The notes: a model not told the origin generated them from the sequence alone. 32,991 bases of DNA from Anaerolineales bacterium (GCA_030680795.1 JAUXUL010000044.1:1-32991), one strand, 5' to 3'. Shown: positions 8,626 through 16,987, numbered from the stretch's first letter. Program-made: numbers and translations.

Positions 8626-9807
8626 GTGAACAAATCCTATCTCAGCGGACTGACTTGTTCGGATTGTGGGAGATCATTTTCCATCAATCAAGTCCACACC
8701 TTCTGCCCGGATTGCCAAGCCACGCTCATCTCAAATTATGACATGAACGCCGCCCGCAAAGAAGTGGACCGTGATGAGATCCATACACGGCCAAAGGGAA
8801 TGTGGCGCTGGCATGAGATGCTCCCAGTACAAGATCCTGAATATATCGTGTCGCTTGGGGAAGGCGACACGTCATTACTCAGGATCCCTCGCGTTGGGAA
8901 GGAATTTGGTCTTGCGGATCTTTGGGTCAAGGATGAAAGCAGTAACCCGACCGGCTCCTTCAAAGCGCGCGGACTTTGCACCGCAGTTTCCAGGGCAAAG
9001 GAACTCGGCCTAAAAAAAATCATCATCCCCACTGCTGGTAATGCCGGCGGAGCCATGGCGGCCTATGCCGCGCGCGCCGGCTTGCAGGCCTTGATCTACA
9101 TGCCGAAAGACACACCCAGCGCGAACATCCAGGAAAGCCGCATTGCAGGTGCGCAGGTTATCCTGGTGGAAGGATTGATCAGCGACGCCGCTGGCATGGC
9201 TGAGGTCAAAGCGCGGGAAGAGGGCTGGTTCGACCTTTCCACCTTTAAAGAACCCTACCGGGTCGAAGGAAAAAAGATCATGGGTTACGAACTTGCTGAA
9301 GCCTTGAACTGGACTTTGCCGGACGTGATCCTCTACCCCACCGGCGGAGGCACAGGCCTGGTTGGCATGTGGAAAGCCTTTGCTGAAATGGAAGCCCTCG
9401 GCTGGCTAGAGGAACCGAAACGTCCGCGCATGGTTTCAGTACAGGCGCAGGGATGCGCGCCAATTCCCAAAGCATTCCATGCCGGCGCAGCCTTCTGTGA
9501 CTTTTGGCCGGGCGCACAGACTGTGGCATCCGGCTTGCGAGTGCCAAAAAGCTTTGCTGACCGAATCATCCTTGCCAACATCCGCGCAAGCAATGGGACG
9601 GCGGTTGCAGTCAGCGATGAAGCCCTGATCAATGCTCAGAAAAAATTAGCCGCCATGGAAGGCATCTTTGCCGCACCCGAAGGCGCCGCTTGTCTTGCGG
9701 CGCTCGAAGAACTTATCAAACAAGATTGGGTAAAACCAGACGAACGCATCGTTCTTTTCAACACGGGTTCAGGCTTGAAATATCTCGACCCAATTGCGCG
9801 CTATTGA
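8626..9807 (+). CDS. thrC: Threonine synthase
   Basis: This PLP enzyme converts O-phosphohomoserine to threonine and phosphate, the last step of threonine synthesis. From the GTG at 8626 it is 393 aa, the compact bacterial/archaeal form. An N-terminal zinc-ribbon-like segment has Cys11, Cys14, Cys27 and Cys30 (CSDCG ... CPDC). The PLP lysine is K113 in [12 protein letters not shown]. The phosphate-binding glycine loop is [12 protein letters not shown]. The C-terminus [11 protein letters not shown] is typical. An upstream TTG at 8557 gives a longer frame, but it lies in the preceding hairpin arm and adds non-conserved residues, so I prefer GTG. It stands alone; hom and thrB are not nearby. Confidence 0.93.
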   Translation: MNKSYLSGLTCSDCGRSFSINQVHTFCPDCQATLISNYDMNAARKEVDRDEIHTRPKGMWRWHEMLPVQDPEYIVSLGEGDTSLLRIPRVGKEFGLADLWVKDESSNPTGSFKARGLCTAVSRAKELGLKKIIIPTAGNAGGAMAAYAARAGLQALIYMPKDTPSANIQESRIAGAQVILVEGLISDAAGMAEVKAREEGWFDLSTFKEPYRVEGKKIMGYELAEALNWTLPDVILYPTGGGTGLVGMWKAFAEMEALGWLEEPKRPRMVSVQAQGCAPIPKAFHAGAAFCDFWPGAQTVASGLRVPKSFADRIILANIRASNGTAVAVSDEALINAQKKLAAMEGIFAAPEGAACLAALEELIKQDWVKPDERIVLFNTGSGLKYLDPIARY

Positions 9808-9823
9808 CGTTAGCATAATTTGA

Positions 9824-9910
9824 TTATGTCTCCCTGAGCGCAGCGAAGGGTCTCTACCCCAGTTATACGAGACCCTTCGGTCGCAAAAACGCTCCATCAG
9901 GGTGACATAA
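9824..9910. repeat. Palindromic repeat, family B copy 1
   Basis: TTATGTCTCCCTGAGCG and GCTCCATCAGGGTGACATAA form imperfect outer arms. CGAAGGGTCTC and GAGACCCTTCGG form the inner arms. It lies between the convergent ends of thrC and the minus-strand aro block and could act as a bidirectional terminator. A related copy is at 30993-31065. Confidence 0.75.
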
Positions 9911-9960
9911 CTTAATTGATTTTGATGAGCCTCAATAGTGCTTTTATTATTCCACTTTGC

Positions 9961-10851
9961 CTAAAAATGGATCACAGTCGGCTTCAACCCCAACTCGTCT
10001 ATCAATTCATTCAATTCATGATCGCTCAATCTTCTTCCTTTGCCTGCGTAGGCGGTGAGCATGGCCTCGTTCATGTTTGTGCCAAAGGAGCGTCCGTCAA
10101 ATCTCGGCGTGGTGGTGATGACTCGTTTCACACCGCGTTCTTTTAGCAATGCAATATTATCTTCCGTGGTCGTGTTCGTCACAATCGTTTTGGCAGATAA
10201 ATCATTTGGCATGTATTTCCTCATAAAGAGAAAATCACCCGCAATCAAATCAGACTCTTCAAAATATTTGGTGTACTTCGCTTCCTGCTCCGCACCGCCG
10301 CTTCCGTAAAAGATCATGCTCATGGGGAAATGACTGACAAAAGGCAACATGACTCTTGCAACTCGTTTGAATGCGGGAATCCCATAAATGGGAATTGGGA
10401 CTCCCAAGGCAACCATCAAGTCACCGAATACGGTTCTTTCTGCGATCTCTGCGACTGCTTCTGCCAGCCCAAGCCGATCAATGGCGACGGGGATGAAGGC
10501 CTGCTTAAAGCGGATTTCTCCAAGTTGAGGCTTTGCCAGTTCAAAGACACGTCGCTCGAGGGTGTGCTTGAGTCCGCGTCCATCACAGAGTGGAGTCTTC
10601 GTCACACCGGAGACAAGTTTCAGCGCGGCATGAAGCGGATACTCCTTTTCATCCAAGCGTAAATAAAGATCCACGCCGCCAACGCCAAAGGCATCCACCT
10701 TGCCATCCAAATCCAAATACAATTGGCGGGCTTTGGCGATATCGCCATCCATGCCAACGCGTTCGACGAGAATCTCCTGCCCATTAAGATTGACCTTCAC
10801 GCTTTTATCGCGCTCGGAACCACCGAGGCTGATACTAATTGCGTGTTTCAT
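9961..10851 (-). CDS. Conserved protein, 'quinate 5-dehydrogenase'-like (function unproven)
   Basis: The 296-aa protein begins MKHAISISLGGSERDKSV and contains GKVDAFGVGGVDLYL, a conserved TPLCDGRGLKHTLE, DLIAGDFLFMRKYMP, TIVTNTTTEDN and RFDGRSFGTNMNEA. I remember proteins with these stretches being labelled quinate 5-dehydrogenase in Chloroflexota and Firmicutes, but I know of no biochemical proof and see no classical Rossmann GxGxxG motif. Its ATG overlaps the stop of the upstream hydrolase (ATGA), and it is the last gene of the aromatic operon. That position fits a role touching quinate or shikimate metabolism, as inference only. It ends about 50 bases before the family B repeat. Confidence 0.6.
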   Translation of the reverse strand: MKHAISISLGGSERDKSVKVNLNGQEILVERVGMDGDIAKARQLYLDLDGKVDAFGVGGVDLYLRLDEKEYPLHAALKLVSGVTKTPLCDGRGLKHTLERRVFELAKPQLGEIRFKQAFIPVAIDRLGLAEAVAEIAERTVFGDLMVALGVPIPIYGIPAFKRVARVMLPFVSHFPMSMIFYGSGGAEQEAKYTKYFEESDLIAGDFLFMRKYMPNDLSAKTIVTNTTTEDNIALLKERGVKRVITTTPRFDGRSFGTNMNEAMLTAYAGKGRRLSDHELNELIDELGLKPTVIHF

Positions 10852-11486
10852 GCTAACCTCACAAACGGATTATTCGCCTTCTCCTCACCTACCGTCGTTT
10901 CTGGACCATGACCTGATAACAATCTCGTCTCATCGGGAAGGGTAAAGATTTGTGTGCGGATGCTGTTTTCCAATGTGTTCCAATCACCGCCAGGCAAGTC
11001 GGTGCGGCCCACACTTCCTTTGAAAATGAGATCACCGCAGAAACAAATTTTTTCTTTGGGAACATACAACACGCAATGACCTTTGGTATGCCCAGGCGTG
11101 TAACGGACTTCAAATTCATTCGAGCCGAGTTTTAAGATCTGTCCGTGAGTAAAATCAATCGTCGGTTCGGGGCCAGGGTCAATGTCAAAGCCAAAGACCG
11201 CACCGCCTCCGCCCGCGCGCCAGAGGACGTGGTCATCGGGATGAAGCGCGACAAGAGGAAGAGGATTCAGAGAATCAGCGATCTCAGCGGCCCCGCCAAT
11301 GTGATCAAAGTGCGCGTGCGTGTACCAGAGGTGACCAATTCTCCAACCGCGATCCTGTGCAGCCTTGAGGATGATGTGGCCATCCCAGGCTGGATCAATC
11401 ACAACGGCTTCTTTTGTTTCAGGGTCAGTGACCAGATAGGTATTGGTCTGCACGGGGCCCAAAATGAAGGAAATAATCTCAAGCAT
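10848..11486 (-). CDS. Metallo-beta-lactamase-fold hydrolase (glyoxalase II-like)
   Basis: The 212-aa protein has the complete dinuclear-metal signature of the MBL superfamily: H57, H59, D61 and H62 in THAHFDHIGG, H133 in TPGHTKGH, D152 in FCGDLIF, and H193 in SGHGPETTVG. Length and motifs match the YcbL/glyoxalase-II-like thioesterase group, which hydrolyses thioesters such as S-lactoylglutathione or related thiols. The true substrate is unknown. Its start overlaps the upstream MFS gene by eight bases and its stop overlaps the next gene by four, so all three are translationally coupled. It is probably cytoplasmic, since no signal peptide is seen. Confidence 0.85.
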   Translation of the reverse strand: MLEIISFILGPVQTNTYLVTDPETKEAVVIDPAWDGHIILKAAQDRGWRIGHLWYTHAHFDHIGGAAEIADSLNPLPLVALHPDDHVLWRAGGGGAVFGFDIDPGPEPTIDFTHGQILKLGSNEFEVRYTPGHTKGHCVLYVPKEKICFCGDLIFKGSVGRTDLPGGDWNTLENSIRTQIFTLPDETRLLSGHGPETTVGEEKANNPFVRLA

Positions 11487-12606
11487 GGCTCACCTTCCGT
11501 GGCAGAAATATGGAACTCACAACAATCGAGACAACGATCAAACCAATCGCAAGCGGATACAAAATCATTGGGTCGTATTCATACAATAAACCTGCAATGG
11601 GCGGCGTGAGAATGAAGATCACCGAACTGACGGTTTCCATGATGCCATAAGTAATTCCCATTTGCGATTCATGGACAAGTTCGCGCGCTTGCGCCATTGC
11701 CATGGGTCGAGCTGCACGGAAACCTCCAAGCAGGAAGTATCCTAATGCAAAAATGGGCAAAGCCGTGCCTTTCCAAATGAACAAGGCAAACAGGATAACA
11801 AACGTCTGCGCAAACAAAAATCCTTTTCGAGGATTGACACGGCTGAATGCAATCGCCATCAACGAGTTCCCCAGCGCGCCCACTGTAAAGATCAACCCTG
11901 TCTGACTCAATGAAAGTCCGCGCACGCCTTCGAGAAAGTTTGGTGTAAGCGGCTGCGCGATATACATTGCAAATATGGAAAATATAATAACACCAATAAG
12001 AGTAATAAACCGTTGATTACTCCTCAGGCCTGGCGGTGGGGCATCAGGGTCATGATTGTCAACTGGCTGGCGCTTTATGAAAATTATGAACATGTTCGAA
12101 ATAACGAACACAGCTGCCGCAACATAGAAACTCATCCGCATGCCGTAATGATCGCCGATCCACCCGCCGGTCACAGGGCCGAGTACCATGCCCATGCCAA
12201 AGGTCGCAGTGGTCAGCGAAAGCACGGTCCCCACAGACCACTTGCCGCGCGCCGCAGTTACATAACTGCTCAGCGGGGATGCGACAAAAGCTGTCAGTCC
12301 ATAGGCAAATAAACCGACCAGAAAAAGCGGTAAAGCCAGGGCAAACCCCATCGTCAATGTAGAAACCAAACCGAGCAGCCAGGCAATAATGAGCAAAGGT
12401 CTGCGCCCAATTCGGTCTGCGAGACGACCAGCCGGAATGTGTGTAATGGCCATGAAAAAACCGAACGCGCCCAGGATCAAACCAATTTCATATTTGTTCA
12501 ACAGAAATTGAAGATCGAGATAAATCGGCACAAAGTTAAAGAACATCCCTTCGCCAAAACCCCAGAGAAACAATGCGGCGGCGACAAAAAATAGATTACG
12601 ATTCAA
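11479..12606 (-). CDS. Major facilitator superfamily transporter
   Basis: This 375-aa protein has about 12 hydrophobic segments and the MFS loop motif GRLADRIGRRPLL at about residues 61-73. A second family-typical stretch is GILMGILTPP-like in SVIFILTPPIAGLLYEYD near the C-terminus. The start is a TTG at 12604-12606 preceded by AGGA; no better ATG exists upstream. It follows the esterase in the aro block after a palindromic repeat of about 80 bases and overlaps the downstream hydrolase. The substrate is unknown. Its place at the end of an aromatic biosynthesis operon might suggest export of an aromatic compound, but many MFS genes sit in unrelated operons. Confidence 0.83.
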   Translation of the reverse strand: MNRNLFFVAAALFLWGFGEGMFFNFVPIYLDLQFLLNKYEIGLILGAFGFFMAITHIPAGRLADRIGRRPLLIIAWLLGLVSTLTMGFALALPLFLVGLFAYGLTAFVASPLSSYVTAARGKWSVGTVLSLTTATFGMGMVLGPVTGGWIGDHYGMRMSFYVAAAVFVISNMFIIFIKRQPVDNHDPDAPPPGLRSNQRFITLIGVIIFSIFAMYIAQPLTPNFLEGVRGLSLSQTGLIFTVGALGNSLMAIAFSRVNPRKGFLFAQTFVILFALFIWKGTALPIFALGYFLLGGFRAARPMAMAQARELVHESQMGITYGIMETVSSVIFILTPPIAGLLYEYDPMILYPLAIGLIVVSIVVSSIFLPRKVSHA

Positions 12607-12618
12607 ATTTCCTCACAT

Positions 12619-12698
12619 ATGTCATTGCGAGGAGGGCGCCTTTCCCGACGAAGCAATCTCATGTTACGATGAGGCTACTTCGTTCCTCGCAGTGACAT
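12619..12698. repeat. Palindromic repeat, family A copy 1
   Basis: The arms are ATGTCATTGCGAGGA (12619-12633) and TCCTCGCAGTGACAT (ending 12698), with GACGAAGCAATCTC inside. It fills the gap between the esterase and MFS genes. Other copies are at 13919, 15597 and 25188. Confidence 0.85.
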
Positions 12699-12701
12699 GG
12701 T

Positions 12702-13472
12702 TCATTTTTCGATATGATTGATAAAATTCCGTGCGACTTCAAATACTTGATGACGAGCCGCATCCCGTGTGACAACGTGGCCTGATCCCGTTACATAAAG
12801 TTTTGTCTTGTCTGACGCATTGACCAGTCCCGCGTAAATCCTTTCCATATTTTCAGGCTGAACATACGGGTCATCTTTGGAATGGATCAGCATCACAGGC
12901 TTTCTAACCTCAGGCAGCGCGGCTTGCATCTCATTGAGCAATAACTTCAACTCCACTACTGAACTCATCGGGTTTTTCGGATATGAAACATGTTCGGCAT
13001 ACGCGGCTTTGTCAAACCACGAAGCGCCAGGCGTTTCTTTGGATTTTGGGTTATCGCGAAAGAATATGCTGTATAAACGCAGCGCCCAAAGGGGATGATC
13101 ATTTGGCAATTGATACGGCGTGGACATCGCCACCACACCCGCCACATCCAACTTTGTAGACATCAACAATGACAACACACCGCCCATCGAAAGCCCAACG
13201 AGGAATACTCGGTTAACACTGCCACGCAGGAGATGATAGCCATCTTGGACAGAAGCAGTCCAATCGGTCCAGCGGGAGCGGCGCATATCTTCGAGGTCGG
13301 TTGCATGTCCGTTGAGTCGGATCCCCAAACAGGTCAATCCCCGCTGATTAAAATATTCCCCCATCCAACGCATATCCTTGGGTGTGCCGGTGAATCCATG
13401 AATGAGTAAAATTCCTGTTTTATTCCCTTGAAGAAAAAAAGGTTCGGCAGTTGGTAAGATCTGATTATTCAC
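12702..13472 (-). CDS. Alpha/beta hydrolase, carboxylesterase/monoacylglycerol lipase type
   Basis: The 256-aa serine hydrolase has its nucleophile in GLSMGG (S near residue 95), an acid in HSKDDPYV and a catalytic His in GSGHVVTRD. The oxyanion-hole segment is LIHGFTGTPKDM. This layout and length match the Est30/bacterial monoglyceride lipase family, which hydrolyses short or medium acyl esters. The start is GTG at 13470-13472, overlapping the aroQ stop as GTGA, so it is translated with the aromatic operon although it has no known shikimate role. It could be a housekeeping ester hydrolase carried in the transcript. Confidence 0.87.
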   Translation of the reverse strand: MNNQILPTAEPFFLQGNKTGILLIHGFTGTPKDMRWMGEYFNQRGLTCLGIRLNGHATDLEDMRRSRWTDWTASVQDGYHLLRGSVNRVFLVGLSMGGVLSLLMSTKLDVAGVVAMSTPYQLPNDHPLWALRLYSIFFRDNPKSKETPGASWFDKAAYAEHVSYPKNPMSSVVELKLLLNEMQAALPEVRKPVMLIHSKDDPYVQPENMERIYAGLVNASDKTKLYVTGSGHVVTRDAARHQVFEVARNFINHIEK

Positions 13473-13903
13473 GGCTTGATTATATCAATCAACCCGCGCA
13501 AGCCCAGCTCGTAAGACCGCCAGCCAAAGCCGACAACCTTTCCCTTGCACACCGCCGAGATCATCGAAACATGGCGGAATTCCTCGCGCACATACACATT
13601 GGATAAATGCGCTTCGATGACAGGAATTTGAATCGCCGAGATCGCATCACGCAATGCAACTGAAGTATGTGTGTATCCGCCAGGGTTGAACACAACTCCA
13701 CTCGCCCAGGTACGCGCATCCTGCAAGGCATCGATCAACGCGCCTTCGTGATTCGATTGCAGACATTTTATTTCAGCGCCCAACTCTTTTCCCAACTCGA
13801 TCATCTTTTTATTAATGTCATCCAGAGTCATCGAACCATAAATCTCGGGTTCGCGCGTGCCTAACAAATTTAGGTTGGGTCCGTGCAAGATCAGTATTTT
13901 CAT
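13469..13903 (-). CDS. aroQ: 3-dehydroquinate dehydratase, type II
   Basis: This 144-aa enzyme catalyses the third shikimate step, 3-dehydroquinate to 3-dehydroshikimate. The start ATG at 13901-13903 (MKILILHGPNLNLLGTREP) follows AGAGGAAAT. The family landmarks are GPNLNLLGTREPEIYG, with the catalytic Tyr in EIYG, then the QSNHEG loop, NPGGYTHTS, and EAHLSNVYVREEFRH with the catalytic His. Length is standard for type II dodecameric enzymes. It is separated from aroKB by a palindromic repeat of about 85 bases and overlaps the following esterase. The longer upstream frame reads through the repeat and is not used. Confidence 0.97.
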   Translation of the reverse strand: MKILILHGPNLNLLGTREPEIYGSMTLDDINKKMIELGKELGAEIKCLQSNHEGALIDALQDARTWASGVVFNPGGYTHTSVALRDAISAIQIPVIEAHLSNVYVREEFRHVSMISAVCKGKVVGFGWRSYELGLRGLIDIIKP

Positions 13904-13918
13904 ATTTCCTCTTTTCAT

Positions 13919-14005
13919 GTCATTGCGAGCCGTTCTTTGGCGAAGCAATCTCCCACACTGTGTCTGAGATTGCTTCGGGCGGAAGAGCACCGCCCTCGCA
14001 ATGAC
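13919..14005. repeat. Palindromic repeat, family A copy 2
   Basis: GTCATTGCGAG (13919) and CTCGCAATGAC (ending 14005) are perfect 11-base arms. Inside, GAAGCAATCTC pairs with GAGATTGCTTC. It ends three bases before the aroKB stop codon and occupies the aroKB-aroQ gap. Confidence 0.88.
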
Positions 14006-14007
14006 GG

Positions 14008-15585
14008 TTATTTCAACACCGATTCTAAATCCATCACATCCACCAACTCCACTTTGCCGATCTCAACAGGTAACGCGAATCGAATTGCATTTGCATTCTT
14101 CTTTTTATCCACTCTCATCGCACGAATAATTTCCTCGCGCAGCATATTTTCTGGGATATGGATGGGCAACCCCAACGCTTTGAGCGACTCAGTCACCGCT
14201 TCCACCAACCCGACGCCTGCCAGCCCAACCCGGGCAGAATACTTCGCCTCAGCCACCATACCAATGGCAATGGCTTCTCCATGCCGCAAATTGAACCTGC
14301 TGACAAGTTCCACCGCGTGCCCAACGGTGTGTCCCAAATTCAACGCCGCACGGAATCCTTTTTCGTACGGATCTTCTTCGATAACCTGTATCTTCACTGC
14401 CATCGCGCGTTTGACGATTTCTTCCAAATTATCTTTTACAGAATCCAGTCCACGCGCACATAGTGAGAATAATTCAGGGTCAGAGACAATGCCATGCTTG
14501 ACCACTTCCGCCATGCCAGAGATCAATTCCGCTTCGGGCAGTGTCTTCAATAATTGCGGATCTGCCAACACCAATCTGGGCGGATAAAACGAACCGATAA
14601 GATTCTTTCCTTCTGGCAAATCAAAGCCTGTCTTTCCACCAAGGGAGGCATCCACCATGGAAAGTAAAGTTGTCGGCACAGCCACCCAATTTATCCCACG
14701 CATGTAGGTTGACGCGGCGAACCCCGCCATATCACCAATTACACCGCCGCCCAACGCAATGACCGTGCTTTGGCGGTCAAGTCCATTTTCAAGAAATGAT
14801 TTCCATAAACCAGAAACCGTCTTCAATTCTTTGTAGGCTTCTCCAGCAGGAACAGCGATTACTTTTGGGTCAAATCCCGATGAACGCAAAGCAGCAACCA
14901 CCTTTACAGCGTGGAACTTCGCCACGTTTTCATCGGTCACGATGATCGGGTTTATTAATCTGCGTTCGGAGAAATAGTTGCCAACTTGCTCTACATTCTG
15001 CACAACCACGTCATACTCGGCCATCGCAGACAAGTGATGCCGTCCCAACACCACCTGCACGTGATGCGCGTTTTGTTCAGCAGTTTTTCCATCAACGTGA
15101 ACGATCAGAGGAAAGGAATTGTAATGCTCGCCGCGCTTTGCGAGCAATGAAGAGAGTTTCGCGTTCAAATCCCCTGCCAATAAGGGGCGCTTTCCAAAGT
15201 TGTTATGTAATCGCTCCAGCAAAGTGGATAATTCTGCCATCAACAAAATGACTTTGCCATTGTTTTCTGCAAATGCACGATTCTCGTCTCGCAACAAGGC
15301 GCCCCCACCGAGTGCAACAACCAATGTAGGGCCGGTTTGTGACCCGCCAGGTTTTTTAGCATTTATCACGCTCAAAGCGTGACCTATAGTTTCTTTCAGG
15401 GCGGCGGTTTCCAAATCACGAAAAATGGATTCACCCTGCTGTTCCAAGATCTGTGGAATGGACATGCCCGCGTTCGTTTCGATGACGCGGTCAAGGTCTA
15501 TGAAGGAGAGTTTTAGACTCCGCGCGAGGATTTTCCCAACTGTGGATTTGCCTATCCCAGGCGGGCCGTAGAGGAAGATGTGCAT
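14008..15585 (-). CDS. aroKB: Bifunctional shikimate kinase / 3-dehydroquinate synthase (AroK-AroB fusion)
   Basis: The 525-aa protein joins two pathway enzymes. Residues 1-185 are shikimate kinase: P-loop GPPGIGKST at 7-15, FIDLDRVIE, IFRDLE with the shikimate-binding Arg, ALGGGALL, and RPLL of the lid. Residues about 190-525 are dehydroquinate synthase: EAYKELKT, ALGGGVIGDMAGFAAS, VPTTLLSMVDASLGGKTG, metal-binding ELISGMAEVVKHG, and LNLGHTVGHAVE with RHGEAIAIGM. The domains catalyse steps 5 and 2, so the fusion does not link consecutive reactions. AroKB fusions are known in Thermotoga and, I believe, Chloroflexota. GGAGAAAC precedes the ATG. The gene lies between two family A repeats. Confidence 0.96.
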   Translation of the reverse strand: MHIFLYGPPGIGKSTVGKILARSLKLSFIDLDRVIETNAGMSIPQILEQQGESIFRDLETAALKETIGHALSVINAKKPGGSQTGPTLVVALGGGALLRDENRAFAENNGKVILLMAELSTLLERLHNNFGKRPLLAGDLNAKLSSLLAKRGEHYNSFPLIVHVDGKTAEQNAHHVQVVLGRHHLSAMAEYDVVVQNVEQVGNYFSERRLINPIIVTDENVAKFHAVKVVAALRSSGFDPKVIAVPAGEAYKELKTVSGLWKSFLENGLDRQSTVIALGGGVIGDMAGFAASTYMRGINWVAVPTTLLSMVDASLGGKTGFDLPEGKNLIGSFYPPRLVLADPQLLKTLPEAELISGMAEVVKHGIVSDPELFSLCARGLDSVKDNLEEIVKRAMAVKIQVIEEDPYEKGFRAALNLGHTVGHAVELVSRFNLRHGEAIAIGMVAEAKYSARVGLAGVGLVEAVTESLKALGLPIHIPENMLREEIIRAMRVDKKKNANAIRFALPVEIGKVELVDVMDLESVLK

Positions 15586-15596
15586 GTTTCTCCATT

Positions 15597-15692
15597 CGTC
15601 ATTGCGAGGAGCGCTCTAGTTCTTCGCGACGAAGCAATACCCAACAACGAGGAGATTGCATCGGGCGGACAATCACAGCCATCGCAATGACG
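15597..15692. repeat. Palindromic repeat, family A copy 3
   Basis: CGTCATTGCGA (15597) and TCGCAATGACG (ending 15692) are perfect outer arms, with GACGAAGCAAT and GATTGCATCGGGC inside. It fills the gap between aroC and aroKB. Confidence 0.87.
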
Positions 15693-15700
15693 TAAAATTT

Positions 15701-16900
15701 TTATTCCCAAAAGATGTATGAAGTGTTATCCATCGGTAAGTCTTCAAGCGTTGCTTTTCGCAAAGCCTCGAAGCGCGGTTTCATTTCATTCATCGAGTCA
15801 CCGCCGAGTTTTTCAATGAGAGCATCAGCTAAGACAAAAGCGATCATCGCTTCTAAAATTGGAACGGCACGCGGAACGGGACAAAAATCGGAGCGTTCAT
15901 ATTTGGTGGGAGATTCTGTCCCTGATGCAAGGTCAACTGTCGGCTGGGGAAGAAGCGTGGTGGCAATTGGTTTCATCGCCGCGCGGATGATGATCGGTTG
16001 TCCATTGCTAATTCCGCCTTCGATTCCGCCTGCTCGATTGGAATTACGAATTAGGAATTGCGACCCTTCGACTGTGCTCGGGGCAGAATTAGGAATTAGG
16101 TTGATCGCGTCCTGAACTTGTGTGCCTGGCAGGCGGGCGTTATTGAACGCGTCACCGACTTCCACGCCTTTGATGGCCTGCACGGACATAATGGCCAGGG
16201 CAAGTTTTGCTTCGAGGCGTTTATCCCATTGGACAAAGCTGCCGAGTCCGACGGGAAGATTGAGCGCGACAATTTCAAGAACCCCACCCAAAGTGTTTTT
16301 GCCATGAATAGTCTTTTCGATTTCAGCGTGCATTTTTGCAGCAGAGGTTTCAACGGGACAACGCACATCGGATTCTTCGGCGCGGGTGAAGCGTTCTTCG
16401 TAAGGCATGTCCCCAAAATCGGTTTGCACTTTGCCAATGGATGAGACATACCCACCGATGATGATTCCAAACTGTGCAAGAAAATTCTTGCACACCGCCC
16501 CTGTTGCTACACGCATGGTCGTTTCGCGGGCAGAAGCGCGTTCAAGCGCGGGTCGTAAATCTTTGTAGCCATATTTCACTGCGCCTGTTAAGTCCGCATG
16601 ACCCGGACGAGGCGCGGTCATCGACTCAATGGCTTTGCCTTTCCATTTGACATGGTCATTGTTTTGGACGAGCAAGGCAATCGGCGCGCCTGTGGTTTCA
16701 CCTGCCATGACTCCGCCAAGAATTTGCACGGTGTCCTTTTCAATTTTCATACGCCCGCCCGAACCGTAGCCCTGCTGACGGCGAGCGAGTTCTTTGTTGA
16801 TGATTTCAGGTTTGATGGCGAGTCCAGCGGGCACGCCCTCGAGGATGGCGGTGAGGGATGGTCCGTGGGATTCTCCTGCTGTTAAGAAGCGTAGGGGCAT
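15701..16900 (-). CDS. aroC: Chorismate synthase
   Basis: This 399-aa enzyme converts EPSP to chorismate, the final shared step, using reduced FMN. The N-terminus MPLRFLTAGESHGPSLTAILEG is diagnostic, followed by RRQQGYGSGGRMKIE, RPGHADLTGAVKYG and ASARETTMRVATGA. The later landmarks are NRAGGIEGGISNGQPI and KPIATTLLPQPTVD. GGAGAC lies upstream of the ATG. An oddity at about residues 268-288 is the stretch NLIPNSAPSTVEGSQFLIRN just before NRAGG. It is longer than I expect for the family and is encoded by repeat DNA (see repeat at 16040-16101), yet the frame is kept. Confidence 0.96.
   Translation of the reverse strand: MPLRFLTAGESHGPSLTAILEGVPAGLAIKPEIINKELARRQQGYGSGGRMKIEKDTVQILGGVMAGETTGAPIALLVQNNDHVKWKGKAIESMTAPRPGHADLTGAVKYGYKDLRPALERASARETTMRVATGAVCKNFLAQFGIIIGGYVSSIGKVQTDFGDMPYEERFTRAEESDVRCPVETSAAKMHAEIEKTIHGKNTLGGVLEIVALNLPVGLGSFVQWDKRLEAKLALAIMSVQAIKGVEVGDAFNNARLPGTQVQDAINLIPNSAPSTVEGSQFLIRNSNRAGGIEGGISNGQPIIIRAAMKPIATTLLPQPTVDLASGTESPTKYERSDFCPVPRAVPILEAMIAFVLADALIEKLGGDSMNEMKPRFEALRKATLEDLPMDNTSYIFWE
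16040..16101. repeat. Repeat inserted in frame within aroC
   Basis: GAATTACGAATTAGGAATTG and AGAATTAGGAATTAGG flank a core CCCTTCGACTGTGCTCGGGG, which resembles half of the family B palindrome. It lies inside aroC and is translated without breaking the frame, giving about ten extra residues before the conserved NRAGGIEGG. Confidence 0.6.
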
Positions 16901-16914
16901 TTAGGTCTCCAGTG

Positions 16915-16977
16915 ATCAGTAATCAGTAACCCGTTATCAGTAATCAGTGTGCTAGGAAAGATGAAAGAAGAAAGATT
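16915..16977. repeat. Heptamer tandem repeat, aroE-aroC gap
   Basis: The sequence divides into seven-base units in one phase: ATCAGTA, ATCAGTA, ACCCGTT, ATCAGTA, ATCAGTG, TGCTAGG, AAAGATG, AAAGAAG, AAAGATT. This is the pattern of short tandemly repeated repetitive (STRR) sequences. It fills most of the 87-base gap between aroE and aroC. Confidence 0.75.
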
Positions 16978-16987
16978 GGTTGGTGAT

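Noticed and set aside
9824-9910. CRISPR-like repeat
   Set aside because: Copies are dispersed palindromes, not regularly spaced direct repeats with unique spacers.
13883-14587. 234-codon plus-strand frame opposite aroKB
   Set aside because: It begins in a palindromic repeat and lies antisense to the well-conserved dehydroquinate synthase domain.
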